Positions 18,444-28,381 of a stretch of DNA of 64,000 bases are shown here, one piece after another. The position numbers and the translations under genes are program-made. Each line of letters begins with the position of its first letter. The first letter of the stretch is position 1. The stretch is from Chthonobacter rhizosphaerae (GTDB lineage Bacteria > Pseudomonadota > Alphaproteobacteria > Rhizobiales > Pleomorphomonadaceae). Below the pieces are notes generated by a model. It searched no databases. It was given only the letters and a program-made list of their open reading frames with translations, and was not told the origin of the DNA. The stretch is from assembly GCF_013839525.1 (NCBI RefSeq), contig NZ_JACDIS010000010.1:62001-126000 (forward strand), read 5' to 3'.

Positions 18444-18890
18444 TCAAGCCAAGGATCGAGGGGGCGGGTCCGGCCGGTCGAGCTCGGTTCCGAGCGGAAC
18501 GCTGACGAGCGCCGGACCGACGCGCAGGCGCTCCGGCGCCGTCTCGTCGGACGCGCCGGGGAGAATCGGAACCGTGAGGCAGATGGCGCAGACGCAGGCG
18601 GTGGCGCACGGGTCGGCGGGGCCGGTCGCGTCCGGACCGGCCGCATCCGGACCGGTTTCGAGGGCGACCGCCGCCGCGTCGACGGCCATTCCCGCTTGGA
18701 ACCCATGATCGACGCTTCCGACAGCGTGGGCCGCGCCGTGGTCGTGGTGGGCCTCCGCGCTCGAGACCGTCGTGACCAACCGATGCGGGCAGGCCGGACC
18801 ACCGGGGCTCGCGTGGACATGGGCCGGCGCGATCCCGGTGCCGAACGCCACGAAGACAAGAAGCAGTCGCAGGCAGATCGCGCGGATCAC
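18444..18890 (-). CDS. DUF2946-like histidine- and cysteine-containing secreted protein
   Basis: About 148 residues from a GTG start. The N-terminal [19 protein letters not shown] looks like a signal anchor, followed by a His-rich stretch [18 protein letters not shown] and a C-terminal [10 protein letters not shown] cluster with four cysteines. This pattern resembles DUF2946-type small proteins found with copper-resistance genes; the match is by character rather than strong identity. An in-frame TTG two codons earlier has a better-spaced GGGAG box and could be the true start. It is upstream of the DUF305 gene, supporting a shared metal-related role in the envelope. Confidence 0.65.
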   Translation of the reverse strand: MIRAICLRLLLVFVAFGTGIAPAHVHASPGGPACPHRLVTTVSSAEAHHDHGAAHAVGSVDHGFQAGMAVDAAAVALETGPDAAGPDATGPADPCATACVCAICLTVPILPGASDETAPERLRVGPALVSVPLGTELDRPDPPPRSLA

Positions 18891-19122
18891 GGACAACGCG
18901 GCGAGGCTCCCGAACGTCGATGACCTCCAGCATATGGCGTCTCGGCAGCGAGACGCCAATCCCGAAGCGGCGATGTGGGATCGATCCTGGCGGCGCGGCG
19001 CGCCGACCTGCGCCGAAGGTCGTGCACCGGCCGTCTTGGCGCACTGCGGCAATGGGATTAAACCCGGATCCATCCCGACGCTTCAGGCGCCGTTCCTCCA
19101 CCCTCCGGAGCCAGCCAAGCCC

Positions 19123-20745
<1,623 letters not shown>

Positions 20746-20753
20746 GGTAGGAA

Positions 20754-20783
20754 CCGGGCGGTGCCGCGTTGGCGACCGCCCGG
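20754..20783 (+). terminator. hairpin after fumarase gene
   Basis: 9-bp stem CCGGGCGGT / ACCGCCCGG, with an inner GCC/GGC pair, starting eight bases after the stop. No T run follows, so this is a weak or Rho-assisted terminator at most. Confidence 0.5.
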
Positions 20784-21085
20784 CCCGCCGGTGATTCGGC
20801 AAAAGTTCGTGCGCGACAGCGGCGAGCAGGATGATCAGGCCGGCGCGGTGGGGGTGGAAGCGTCAACCATGTTGCACCACCGCAACAACGGATGCGGATC
20901 CCCGCGCAGATCTGTTGAGGACGGCGGATCGTTGTTGAATCGGTAACCAGCAGGACCCCAACGTGAGGGCGAAGCGGCGATCCACGTGAACCGGACAGAC
21001 GTCATCCGCGAAGGGGCGACCCGTCGGGGCCACGCGCGCCGCTGAACCGTGTTTTCACTCGTCCGAGAGTCTGGTCCGACCCGCC
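20784..21085. other. 302-base stretch without a credible gene
   Basis: Between the fumarase hairpin and the L,D-transpeptidase gene I see no supported gene. The one frame of about 60 codons has no ribosome-binding site. The region presumably holds the promoter of the downstream gene. Confidence 0.55.
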
Positions 21086-21685
21086 ATGCGCAAGCTCATT
21101 TCCACCGCGGCCGGCGCTTGTCTCCTGGCCCTTTCGGCTGCCGGCACCGCCGGCGCCGAGGAGGCGGCCACCAAGCGCTTCTACGACCCCGCCACCGGGT
21201 CGTTCCAAGTCATCAAGCTGAAACCGAGCCGGCAGACCGCCAATCCGGTGCCGCGGGAAGTCATCACCTACGACGGGCCCTACAAGAAGGGCACGATCGT
21301 GGTGAACACCGAGGAGCGCCGGCTCTACTACGTGCTCGGCGACGGCAAGGCGCTGAAGTACGGCATCGGCGTCGGCCGGCCGGGCTTCACCTGGGCCGGC
21401 ACCCACTCGATCACCCGCAAGGCGGAGTGGCCGGGCTGGACGCCGCCGCCGGCCATGCGCAAGCGCCAGCCGGACCTGCCCTATCACATGCCGGGCGGCC
21501 CGGATAACCCGCTGGGCGCGCGCGCCATGTATCTCGGCTCCACGATCTACCGCATCCACGGGACGGCCGAGCCCTGGACCATCGGCCAGGCGGTGTCGTC
21601 CGGCTGCATCCGCATGACGAACGACGACGTGGCGCACCTCTACGAGCAGGTCGGCGTCGGCACCAAGGTGATCGTGGTCCGCTGA
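21086..21685 (+). CDS. L,D-transpeptidase (YkuD domain)
   Basis: 199 residues with a signal peptide (MRKLISTAAGACLLALSAA, cleavage near AGAEE). The YkuD catalytic motif is intact: IHGTAEPWTIGQAVSSGCIRM, with the nucleophilic Cys in SSGCIRM and the His in YRIHGT. Such enzymes cross-link peptidoglycan 3-3 or attach proteins to it in the periplasm. The compact single-domain form without PG-binding domains is common in Hyphomicrobiales, where several paralogues occur. Monocistronic, with a strong terminator downstream. Confidence 0.95.
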   Translation: MRKLISTAAGACLLALSAAGTAGAEEAATKRFYDPATGSFQVIKLKPSRQTANPVPREVITYDGPYKKGTIVVNTEERRLYYVLGDGKALKYGIGVGRPGFTWAGTHSITRKAEWPGWTPPPAMRKRQPDLPYHMPGGPDNPLGARAMYLGSTIYRIHGTAEPWTIGQAVSSGCIRMTNDDVAHLYEQVGVGTKVIVVR

Positions 21686-21708
21686 GGCGGGGCGATAGAC
21701 ATGCGAAG

Positions 21709-21736
21709 GGGACCGGTGGAAGCCGGTCCCTTTTTT
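21709..21736 (+). terminator. intrinsic terminator of the L,D-transpeptidase gene
   Basis: 8-bp stem GGGACCGG / CCGGTCCC, loop TGGAAG, followed by six T. Confidence 0.93.
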
Positions 21737-21805
21737 CGTTTGCGATAGGCAAGTTCCAGGCTGATGGGCGCCTGTTCAGGGCGATCACCGGAAGGGCGAT
21801 CATAT

Positions 21806-21938
21806 CCTTCCCCTCAGGGGAAGGTGGCCCGAAGGGCCGGAAGGGGTCGTCTTTTTGGTTGGCTGTCGTGTTGCTCGACGACGACCAAAACGTGTTGCTG
21901 GACGGAAAAAGACGACCCCTCCCCCGGCCTTCGGCCGG
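21806..21938. repeat. intergenic palindromic element
   Basis: A perfect 15-bp inverted repeat AGGGGTCGTCTTTTT (21842-21856) / AAAAAGACGACCCCT (21906-21920) encloses 49 bases. Flanking minor hairpins are TTCCCCTCAGGGGAA (21808-21822) and CCGGCCTTCGGCCGG (21924-21938). It lies in a 363-base gap with no gene. The style matches dispersed palindromic intergenic elements of Hyphomicrobiales, but the family was not identified. Confidence 0.65.
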
Positions 21939-22048
21939 ACCCCCTTCCGCAGTCACGGGCCTGCTCCACCTTGGCCTTCGCCAAACCCCTGAAGGGAGGA
22001 ATCGCGTCCGCTTTGAATTTTCAGAACCTCGAGCCGGATAACGACCGG

Positions 22049-22420
22049 TCAGCGCTTGCGCCGTTCCCGGCTCATGCCCTTGGCGTCGAGCTCGGCGACG
22101 TATTCGGCCAAGAGGGCGTCCTGCCGCTCGCCCATGTCGCGCAGGAGGTCCCAGGGGTAGATCCCGGTGTCGTGCATGTCGTCGAACCGAAGCCGGACCG
22201 CGTAGGAGCCGACCGGCTCGACGGCGAGGATCTGCACCTCGCGCTTGCCGGGCACGGTCTGGCGCTGGCCGGGGCCGTGGCCCTGAACCTCGGCGGACGG
22301 CGAGCGGACGCGCAGGAGCTCCGCCGGGATGGCGAAGCTCTTCCCGTCGTCGAAGGCGACCGTCAGGGTGCGCTTGTCGGGCGAGAGGCGGATCTCGGTG
22401 GGCCAGGCCTTGTCGGACAT
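22049..22420 (-). CDS. DUF971 family protein
   Basis: 123 residues, start MSDKAWPTEIRLSPDKRTLTV. The pattern TEIRLSPDKRTLTVAFDDG, the LLRVRSPSAEVQGHGPG segment and C-terminal GIYPWDLLRDMG identify DUF971 (the domain also called gamma-butyrobetaine hydroxylase-like N-terminal). Related domains have been associated with iron-sulfur or metal handling near Mrp/ApbC in other bacteria, but no activity is shown for this stand-alone form. The basic tail MSRERRKR is unusual but short. It is followed 76 bases upstream of the next leftward stop by the dehydrogenase gene, likely same transcript. Confidence 0.87.
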   Translation of the reverse strand: MSDKAWPTEIRLSPDKRTLTVAFDDGKSFAIPAELLRVRSPSAEVQGHGPGQRQTVPGKREVQILAVEPVGSYAVRLRFDDMHDTGIYPWDLLRDMGERQDALLAEYVAELDAKGMSRERRKR

Positions 22421-22496
22421 GAGGACGCTCCTCGGGGACGCTCCGTGGGGGAAAGGGCCGCCGCCGGACCGCGGCGCCCTGGTGCGGGTCGGGGCG

Positions 22497-23378
22497 TCAG
22501 GCCGTCTTCGCCGGCACGAGGCGGGCGATGAGGCTGGACGTGTCCCAGCGGTTGCCGCCGAGGGCCTGGACGTCGGCGTAGAACTGGTCGACGAGGGCGG
22601 TGACCGGCAGGCGCGCGCCGTTGGTCTTCGCCTCGTCGAGGACGATGCCGAGATCCTTGCGCATCCAGTCGACCGCGAAGCCGAACGAGAACTGGCCGGC
22701 GTCCATGGTCTTCCAGCGATTCTCCATCTGCCAGGACTGGGCGGCGCCCTTGGAGATGACGCCGATCACCTTCTCCACGTCGAGATCGGCCGCCTTGGCG
22801 AAGGCGATGGCCTCCGACAGGCCCTGGACGAGGCCCGCGATGGCGATCTGGTTGACCATCTTGGTGAGCTGGCCGGCGCCGGACGGGCCCATCAGGCCGA
22901 CCATGCGGGCGAAGGAGCGGATCACCGGCTCGGCCCGGTCGTAGGCGTCCGCGTCGCCGCCCACCATGACGGTGAGGACGCCGTTCTCCGCGCCCGCCTG
23001 CCCGCCGGAGACCGGCGCGTCGAGGAAGTGGATGCCGCGCTCGGCCGCGGCGGCGTGAAGCTCGCGCGCGACCTTGGCGGACGCGGTGGTGTGGTCGACG
23101 AAGACGGAGCCCGGCGCCATGGACGAGAAGGCGCCGCCCTCCCCGATCGTGACCTGCCGGAGGTCGTCGTCGTTGCCGACGCAGGAGAAGACGAACTCGG
23201 CGCCGTCCGCCGCCTCGGCCGGGGTGCGGCCATGGCCGCCGCCGAACTGGCCCACCCAGGCCTCCGCCTTCGCGGTGGTGCGGTTGTAGACGCGCGTCTC
23301 GTGCCCGCCGCGCGCCGACAGATGCCCGGCCATGGGATAACCCATGACGCCCAAACCCAGAAACGCGACCTTGGCCAT
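22497..23378 (-). CDS. NAD(P)-dependent oxidoreductase, 3-hydroxyisobutyrate dehydrogenase family
   Basis: 293 residues. N-terminal Rossmann motif VAFLGLGVMGYPMAGHL, substrate-binding DAPVSGGQAGAENG and the catalytic lysine in GAGQLTKMVNQ are the hallmarks of the beta-hydroxyacid dehydrogenase family (HIBADH, tartronate semialdehyde reductase, GLYR1-type). Which beta-hydroxyacid is used cannot be decided from sequence; the NRTTAKAEAW after the second beta strand suggests NADP preference (Arg after Asn). It sits leftward next to the DUF971 gene and divergent from adenine deaminase. Confidence 0.9.
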   Translation of the reverse strand: MAKVAFLGLGVMGYPMAGHLSARGGHETRVYNRTTAKAEAWVGQFGGGHGRTPAEAADGAEFVFSCVGNDDDLRQVTIGEGGAFSSMAPGSVFVDHTTASAKVARELHAAAAERGIHFLDAPVSGGQAGAENGVLTVMVGGDADAYDRAEPVIRSFARMVGLMGPSGAGQLTKMVNQIAIAGLVQGLSEAIAFAKAADLDVEKVIGVISKGAAQSWQMENRWKTMDAGQFSFGFAVDWMRKDLGIVLDEAKTNGARLPVTALVDQFYADVQALGGNRWDTSSLIARLVPAKTA

Positions 23379-23540
23379 GGCTGGTGTCTCCCCTTTTCGG
23401 CTTTCGGTCTGTTCTTAGCGGGTCGGAGCCGACTTGTCAGGGTACCGCCTCGAGGGTGAATCCGTCCGGCAAGACCCTTCCGCGAGGCGAGCCCGGCGGG
23501 ATACGGTTCGCGATCGACAGACGAACAGGGAGATGGCCGG

Positions 23541-25340
23541 ATGACGCAGATGGCGAGTTGGGCCCGATCGGCGGCGCGCCTCATCGACGTGGCGACCGGC
23601 CGGGCGCCGGCGGACATGGTGGTGCGCGGCGGCCGCTGGGTGAACGTGCACACCCGCGAGATCCTGCCCGGCACCGACGTGGCGATCGCCGCCGGGCGGT
23701 TCGCGGCGGTGGCGGCCGACCTTTCCTATGCGATCGGCCCGGAGACGACCGTGATCGAGGCGGACGGGCGATACATGCTGCCCGGCCTCTGCGACGGCCA
23801 CATGCACGTGGAGAGCGGCATGGTGACCGTGACCGAGTTCGCCCGGGCGGTGATCCCGCACGGCACCACCTCCATGTTCATCGACCCGCACGAGATCGCC
23901 AACGTGCTCGGCCTTCCGGGCGTGCGGCTGATGCACGACGAGGCGCTGACGCTGCCGGTGAACGTCTACGTGCAGGTGCCCTCCTGCGTGCCGTCGGCCC
24001 CGGGCCTGGAAACGCCGGGCGCCTCCATCGAGCCGGAGGACGTGGCGGAGGCCATGGGCTGGCCGGGCATCATCGGCCTCGGCGAGATGATGAACTTTCC
24101 GGGCGTGGTGGCCGGCGACCCGAAGATGCTGGCCGAGATGGCCCACACCATGGATGCCGGCAAGACCGTGGGCGGGCACTACGCGGCCTTCGACCTCGGC
24201 CGGAACTTCCTCGGCTACGTGGCCGGCGGCCCCGCGGACGACCACGAGGGGACGCGGCTGGAGGACGCGGTGGCGCGCGCCCGGCTCGGCATGCGGCCGA
24301 TGCTGCGGCTCGGCTCGGCGTGGTACGACGTGGCGGCCCAGATCAAGGCCATCACGGAGCTCGGCCTCGACCCGCGCAGCTTCATCCTCTGCACGGACGA
24401 CAGCCATTCGGGCACGCTCGTCAACGACGGGCATGTGGACCGGGTGGTGCGGCACGCGATCGCCCAGGGCTGCCCGCCGGTGATCGCCATCCAGATGGCG
24501 ACGCTGAACACCGCCCAGCACTTCGGCCTGGAGCGGGAGATCGGCTCCATCACGCCGGGCCGGCGGGCGGACCTGGTGATCTCGTCCGATCTCGTGGCCC
24601 TGCCGATCGACCTGGTGGTGGCGCGCGGCCGGGTGCTGGCGGAGAACGGTCGGCTGACCGCCGACGTGCCCGCCTACGCCTACCCGGACGCGGTGAAGCG
24701 GACGGTGAAGCTCGGCCGGCGGATGACGGCCGACGCCTTCGACATCAAGGCGCCGAGCGGCCGCAATTCGGTGACGGCGCGGGTCATCGGCGTGATCGAG
24801 AACCAGGCGCCCACCAAGGCGCTGACGGCGACGCTGCCGGTGGAGGACGGCCTCGCCGTGGGCGACCCGGCCGAGGACGTCTGCCAGATCGCGCTCGTCG
24901 AGCGGCACAAGGGCACGGGCGGCGTGGTGAACGCCTTCGTGAAGGGGTTCGGCTACGTGAAGCCCTGCGCCATCGCCTCCACGGTGGCGCACGACAGCCA
25001 CCATATGATCGTGGTCGGCACCTCCAAGGCCGACATGGCCCAGGCGGCGAACCGGCTGGCGGAGATCGGCGGCGGCGTGGTGGTGATCTCCGAGGGCAAG
25101 GAGCTGGCGCTGGTGGAGATGCCCATCGCCGGGCTGATGTCGGACGAGCGCGCCGAGATCGTGGCCGCGAAGGCCGAGCGGGTGGTGAAGGCCATGGAGG
25201 CGTGCGGATGCCGGCTCAACAACGCCTACATGCAGCACTCGCTGCTGGCGCTCGTCGTCATTCCGGAATTGCGCATTTCTGACATGGGATTGATCGACGT
25301 TACGACGTTTTCACCTGTGGACCTGTTCCTGACCGATTGA
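23541..25340 (+). CDS. ade: adenine deaminase
   Basis: 599 residues, the amidohydrolase-type bacterial adenine deaminase that converts adenine to hypoxanthine and ammonia. Metal-binding motif DGHMHVESGM, then DPHEIANVLG, DHEGT and CTDDSHSG reproduce the family order, and the C-terminal AdeC domain VAHDSHHMIVVG and the closing LIDVTTFSPVDLFL are intact. Length is normal (about 560-600). The ATG at 23541 follows CAGGGAGATGG. It is single, divergent from the dehydrogenase gene, and fits purine salvage. Confidence 0.95.
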   Translation: MTQMASWARSAARLIDVATGRAPADMVVRGGRWVNVHTREILPGTDVAIAAGRFAAVAADLSYAIGPETTVIEADGRYMLPGLCDGHMHVESGMVTVTEFARAVIPHGTTSMFIDPHEIANVLGLPGVRLMHDEALTLPVNVYVQVPSCVPSAPGLETPGASIEPEDVAEAMGWPGIIGLGEMMNFPGVVAGDPKMLAEMAHTMDAGKTVGGHYAAFDLGRNFLGYVAGGPADDHEGTRLEDAVARARLGMRPMLRLGSAWYDVAAQIKAITELGLDPRSFILCTDDSHSGTLVNDGHVDRVVRHAIAQGCPPVIAIQMATLNTAQHFGLEREIGSITPGRRADLVISSDLVALPIDLVVARGRVLAENGRLTADVPAYAYPDAVKRTVKLGRRMTADAFDIKAPSGRNSVTARVIGVIENQAPTKALTATLPVEDGLAVGDPAEDVCQIALVERHKGTGGVVNAFVKGFGYVKPCAIASTVAHDSHHMIVVGTSKADMAQAANRLAEIGGGVVVISEGKELALVEMPIAGLMSDERAEIVAAKAERVVKAMEACGCRLNNAYMQHSLLALVVIPELRISDMGLIDVTTFSPVDLFLTD

Positions 25341-25507
25341 CCGCGACGACGAAGGTAGCGAGAACTTTGCGGCGCACTCGGCGTTTGTGATGCGAGACGA
25401 CGCGTACCAGAGTCCCTTTTCGATGCCGATCCGGCGGAGGCAAGGCGGCCCCATCACCGTCCGATCGTGAGCGCACCTATACGGCGAGACGCCGAACGGA
25501 GGAAAGT

Positions 25508-25777
25508 ATGAAGAAGATGCTTGTCGTTGTTGCTCTGGGCATGGGTCTTGCCGGTTGCCAGGGTCAGACGGCCACGCAGCAGCGCGTGACCACCGGCGCG
25601 GGCGTCGGCGCTCTGGGCGGCGCCGCGGTCGGCGCGCTGGCCGGCGGCGGCCGCGGGGCGGCCATCGGCGCCGTGGCGGGCGGCATCGGCGGCGCTGCGG
25701 TGGCCGGCGCGACGGCTCCGCGCAACTGCACGGCCTACGACAGCTACGGCCGTCCGTACGCGGTCGTCTGCCCGTAA
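25508..25777 (+). CDS. glycine-zipper lipoprotein
   Basis: 89 residues: lipoprotein signal MKKMLVVVALGMGLAGC with lipobox L-A-G-C (Cys 17), then a Gly/Ala-rich membrane-interacting segment with repeated GxxxG (about 29-67) and a short C-terminal tail ending NCTAYDSYGRPYAVVCP with two cysteines. This is the OsmB/YMGG-like glycine-zipper layout of small outer-membrane lipoproteins, whose function is unclear. It is flanked by a GGAGGAAAG ribosome-binding site and a strong terminator, so it is monocistronic. Confidence 0.9.
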   Translation: MKKMLVVVALGMGLAGCQGQTATQQRVTTGAGVGALGGAAVGALAGGGRGAAIGAVAGGIGGAAVAGATAPRNCTAYDSYGRPYAVVCP

Positions 25778-25798
25778 GCGACATTCCCTTCCGGACCG

Positions 25799-25838
25799 GC
25801 CGCGCCCGCCCGCCATATGCGGGCGGGCGCGGCTTTTT
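25799..25838 (+). terminator. intrinsic terminator of the glycine-zipper lipoprotein gene
   Basis: Perfect 15-bp stem (25799-25813 with 25819-25833), loop CATAT, then five T. One of the strongest hairpins in the window. Confidence 0.95.
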
Positions 25839-25968
25839 CTACTTTAGCGGGTATATTGTATTGAAAAATGTTATGTTAATTGTGCTACATCTTTCATTCG
25901 TATAGTTGCTTTAGCTGCTTTTCCAGCTACATTGAACCCATACCTTTGACGATTGCGGGGGCAAGTCG

Positions 25969-26145
25969 ATGAAGGAAAGAGGATCGGATGAATTCCGCCG
26001 GGCTTCGGACCGGCACGACAAGTGGGCGCGAATAGAGATACGACGCGCTCTGAGCATGATGGAAGCGCCGGACAAGCCCGCACTTCACAACCACGCCGAT
26101 GTGCTGACGCACGTTGCCACCGTGATCGGAAAGGCCGAGGCCTGA
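25969..26145 (+). CDS. putative antitoxin of a RelE/ParE-type module
   Basis: A 58-residue frame (MKERGSDEFRRASDRHDKW to VIGKAEA) ending in TGATG, where its stop overlaps the toxin start by one base. It is highly charged and helical by composition, as for small antitoxins; residues 45-56 (VLTHVATVIGKA) would be the C-terminal toxin-binding helix by inference. The arrangement - short acidic/basic gene, one-base overlap, toxin downstream - is the usual type II layout. No specific antitoxin family was recognised, so the call rests on context. The upstream 130 bases are notably AT-rich compared with the rest of the window. Confidence 0.7.
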   Translation: MKERGSDEFRRASDRHDKWARIEIRRALSMMEAPDKPALHNHADVLTHVATVIGKAEA

Positions 26146-26456
26146 TGGTGGTCATCGAGTGGACAGAACTGGCACGTGCCGATTTCGTCAGTGCAATTGC
26201 GGTTGTGGCTGCCGAACGCAACCAGGAAGCCGCGATGCACCTCTTCGATAGGGTTGCGGACGAAGTCGGCCTTCTGGCGGACAACCCCTTCCGTGGCGAG
26301 ATCGGCCGCGTGACCGCGACCCGCGAGCTGTCGGTGACCGGGCATGATTACTTCGTGGCCTTCACGGTCCTGCCGGCGCGCGTGGTGGTCTTGCGGCTCC
26401 TGTCCGCCCTCGCGCCGGGCACCGACCGGACCGTTGGTCCGGAGAGCACGTCCTGA
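26145..26456 (+). CDS. RelE/ParE family toxin
   Basis: 103 residues with the RelE/ParE plasmid-stabilisation fold pattern: MVVIEWTELARADFVSAIAV, helix NQEAAMHLFDRVADEV, LLADNPFRGEIGRV, then the beta strands RELSVTGHDYFVAFTVLP and RVVVLRLLSALAPG. The C-terminal 12 residues extend past the domain. ParE members inhibit gyrase and RelE members cleave mRNA; the sequence resembles ParE more in RELSVTGHDYF, but the mechanism is not decided. Its ATG overlaps the antitoxin stop. The pair sits between a strong terminator and a basic amino acid transporter and looks like an insertion. Confidence 0.88.
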   Translation: MVVIEWTELARADFVSAIAVVAAERNQEAAMHLFDRVADEVGLLADNPFRGEIGRVTATRELSVTGHDYFVAFTVLPARVVVLRLLSALAPGTDRTVGPESTS

Positions 26457-26590
26457 GATCGAGCGGCGAGGTCGGCCGGCCCGAACGCCTGACGTCCCGG
26501 CCCCGAGGAAGGCCGCGGCCACCGCGACCTTGCCCGACAGGTCCGGACGGCCGACCCCGACCGTCGAACCCGATCGCCGGATCCGTTCGC

Positions 26591-27427
26591 TCAGTCGGCC
26601 CGACGCAGGTGTCGGGTGAGGCGGCGCTCCAGGACGTCCCAGACCCGGCGCAGGATCTCCACCATCACGAGATAGAGGATGGCCGCCCAGAGATAGACCT
26701 GCATGTCGTAGGTCTTGGAGAAGGCGTAGCGCGTCTGCCCCATCAGATCGAGGACGGTGATGATGGAGGCAATGGCCGAGCCCTTGATCATCAGCACCAC
26801 CTCGTTGCCGTAGGGACGGAGCGCCGTGATGAGGGCCTGCGGGACGATGATCCTGGTGAGCGTGACCATGCGGGAGACGCCGAGCGCCTGGGCCGCCTGC
26901 CACTGGCCGCGCGGCACCGACCGGATCGCGCCGGACAGGATCTCGGCCTGGTAGGCGGCCGTGTTGAGCGCGAAGGTGAGCACCGCGCAGTTGAAGGCGT
27001 CACGGAAGAACCACCAGAGGCCGATGTCGCGGAAGAAGCCGACGAACTGGCCGGCGCCGTAGTAGACGAGGAAGGTCTGCGCCAGGAGCGGCGTGCCGCG
27101 GAAGAAATAGGAGTAGCCGAACGCGATGGGCGCCGCGATCGGGTTCCGGGACAGGCGGCCGATCGCGACCGGAATCGACAGGACCGCGCCGATCACCAGC
27201 GACAGGCCGACGAGCTTCAGCGTCGTCAGCACGCCCTCCAGGATGCGCGGCATGTAGCGCTCGACCATCTCGGCGTCCCAGCCGCTGACGAGCAGCCAGA
27301 CGATGCCGACGCCGAGGACGGTCCAGAGCGCGAGCAGCGCGACGCCGGCGACACGGGCGGCGCCATGGCGGCGGCGCACGCTCGGAGGCGGCGGCGCGGC
27401 TTCGATCATCAAGGTCGCGGTGGTCAT
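26591..27427 (-). CDS. amino acid ABC transporter permease (HisM-like)
   Basis: 278-residue inner-membrane permease of the polar amino acid uptake family. A 70-residue N-terminal stretch with one helix (VAGVALLALWTVLGVGIVWLL) precedes the binding-protein-dependent permease domain, which has the EAA-type cytoplasmic loop QWQAAQALGVSRMVTLTRIIVPQAL. It pairs with the next upstream permease (HisQ-like), overlapping it by 4 bases. No ATP-binding subunit gene is seen in the neighbourhood; it must lie elsewhere. With the substrate-binding protein at 28382 the complex probably imports arginine, lysine, ornithine or histidine. Confidence 0.93.
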   Translation of the reverse strand: MTTATLMIEAAPPPPSVRRRHGAARVAGVALLALWTVLGVGIVWLLVSGWDAEMVERYMPRILEGVLTTLKLVGLSLVIGAVLSIPVAIGRLSRNPIAAPIAFGYSYFFRGTPLLAQTFLVYYGAGQFVGFFRDIGLWWFFRDAFNCAVLTFALNTAAYQAEILSGAIRSVPRGQWQAAQALGVSRMVTLTRIIVPQALITALRPYGNEVVLMIKGSAIASIITVLDLMGQTRYAFSKTYDMQVYLWAAILYLVMVEILRRVWDVLERRLTRHLRRAD

Positions 27428-28137
27428 GCGCGGGTCTCCTGGCCACGCTCGGCCCAGGCGGACACGAAGCCGATGCCGATGGAGGAGATGATCGACAGCG
27501 CCAGATAGATCATGCAGGCGACGAAGAAGAACAGGAACGGCTCCTTGGTGTTGCCGACGGCCACGTTGGTGTTGCGCAGGATGTCGTTGAGGCCGATCAC
27601 CGAGACGAGCGCCGTGTCCTTCAGGAGGATGAGCCACAGGTTGGAGAGGCCCGGCAGGGCGAGGCGGACCAGCTGCGGCAGGATGACGAGCCGCATGGTG
27701 GAGAGCCGGCCGAGGCCGAGCGCCTTCGCGCCTTCATACTGGCCGGACGGGATGCCCCGGAACGCGGACAGGAAGACCTCGCTCGCATAGGACGAGAAGA
27801 CGAACGAGAGGGCGATGAGGCCGGCCACGAAGCCGTTGACCTCGGTGGGCTGGCCGTAGAGGGCGGTGGTGAGCCTGGAGAGGGCGATCTGGCCGCCGTA
27901 GTAGATGAGGAAGAGCGTCAGGAGTTCCGGAAGGCCGCGGAACAGCGTGGTGTAGATGTTGGCGCCCGCCCGGAGCGTAGCGTCCTCCGACGTCTTGGCG
28001 AGCGCCACCAGAAAGCCGAGGGCGAGCCCGAACGGCAGGGTGGCGCCGGCCAGCGACACGGTGACGAGCACACCGGACGCGATCTCGTCGCCCCAGCCCG
28101 TGGGGCCGAAGGAGAGAAGGCCAAGGGATTCGTTCAT
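27424..28137 (-). CDS. amino acid ABC transporter permease (HisQ-like)
   Basis: 237 residues, five to six membrane helices and the EAA loop QYEGAKALGLGRLSTMRLVILPQL. Partner permease of the downstream HisM-like gene, with which it shares a 4-base ATGA overlap. A GTG at 28155 is in frame, but ATG at 28137 is eight bases from an AGGA box and gives the usual length. The binding-protein gene lies 244 bases upstream with two hairpins between, which would favour higher expression of the binding protein than of the permeases, a common arrangement. Confidence 0.93.
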   Translation of the reverse strand: MNESLGLLSFGPTGWGDEIASGVLVTVSLAGATLPFGLALGFLVALAKTSEDATLRAGANIYTTLFRGLPELLTLFLIYYGGQIALSRLTTALYGQPTEVNGFVAGLIALSFVFSSYASEVFLSAFRGIPSGQYEGAKALGLGRLSTMRLVILPQLVRLALPGLSNLWLILLKDTALVSVIGLNDILRNTNVAVGNTKEPFLFFFVACMIYLALSIISSIGIGFVSAWAERGQETRA

Positions 28138-28346
28138 CGAGTATTTCCTGTCCACGATGGGCGCGGGACGGATGAGGCACGGCGGCCGGACGGCGCGGAG
28201 CCTTCCGGCTCCGGCCAGGGTCGAGGCGCGCCACGGCGCCGGTCGCCGGAGGGGCGCGCGGCCGGGCGGAACGCGAGCGCGCGCCGGATCGGGGGCGCGC
28301 TCGCCGGTATGCTCCCCGAGGCGATCCCGCCGGCGGGTGGGACGAT

Positions 28347-28373
28347 GGGGCGCCGCGATGACCGCGACGCCCC
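28347..28373 (-). other. intercistronic hairpin in the amino acid ABC operon
   Basis: An 11-bp stem (GGGGCGCCGCG with CGCGACGCCCC, one G-U pair on the transcript) and five-base loop, eight bases after the binding-protein stop. A second 9-bp hairpin is at 28274-28303. No T run, so mRNA stabilisation or partial termination before the permease genes is inferred. Confidence 0.55.
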
Positions 28374-28381
28374 GGGTCCCG

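Noticed and set aside
20761-20946. Small plus-strand frame of 61 codons after fumarase
   Set aside because: No ribosome-binding site, overlaps a hairpin and has no recognisable similarity.
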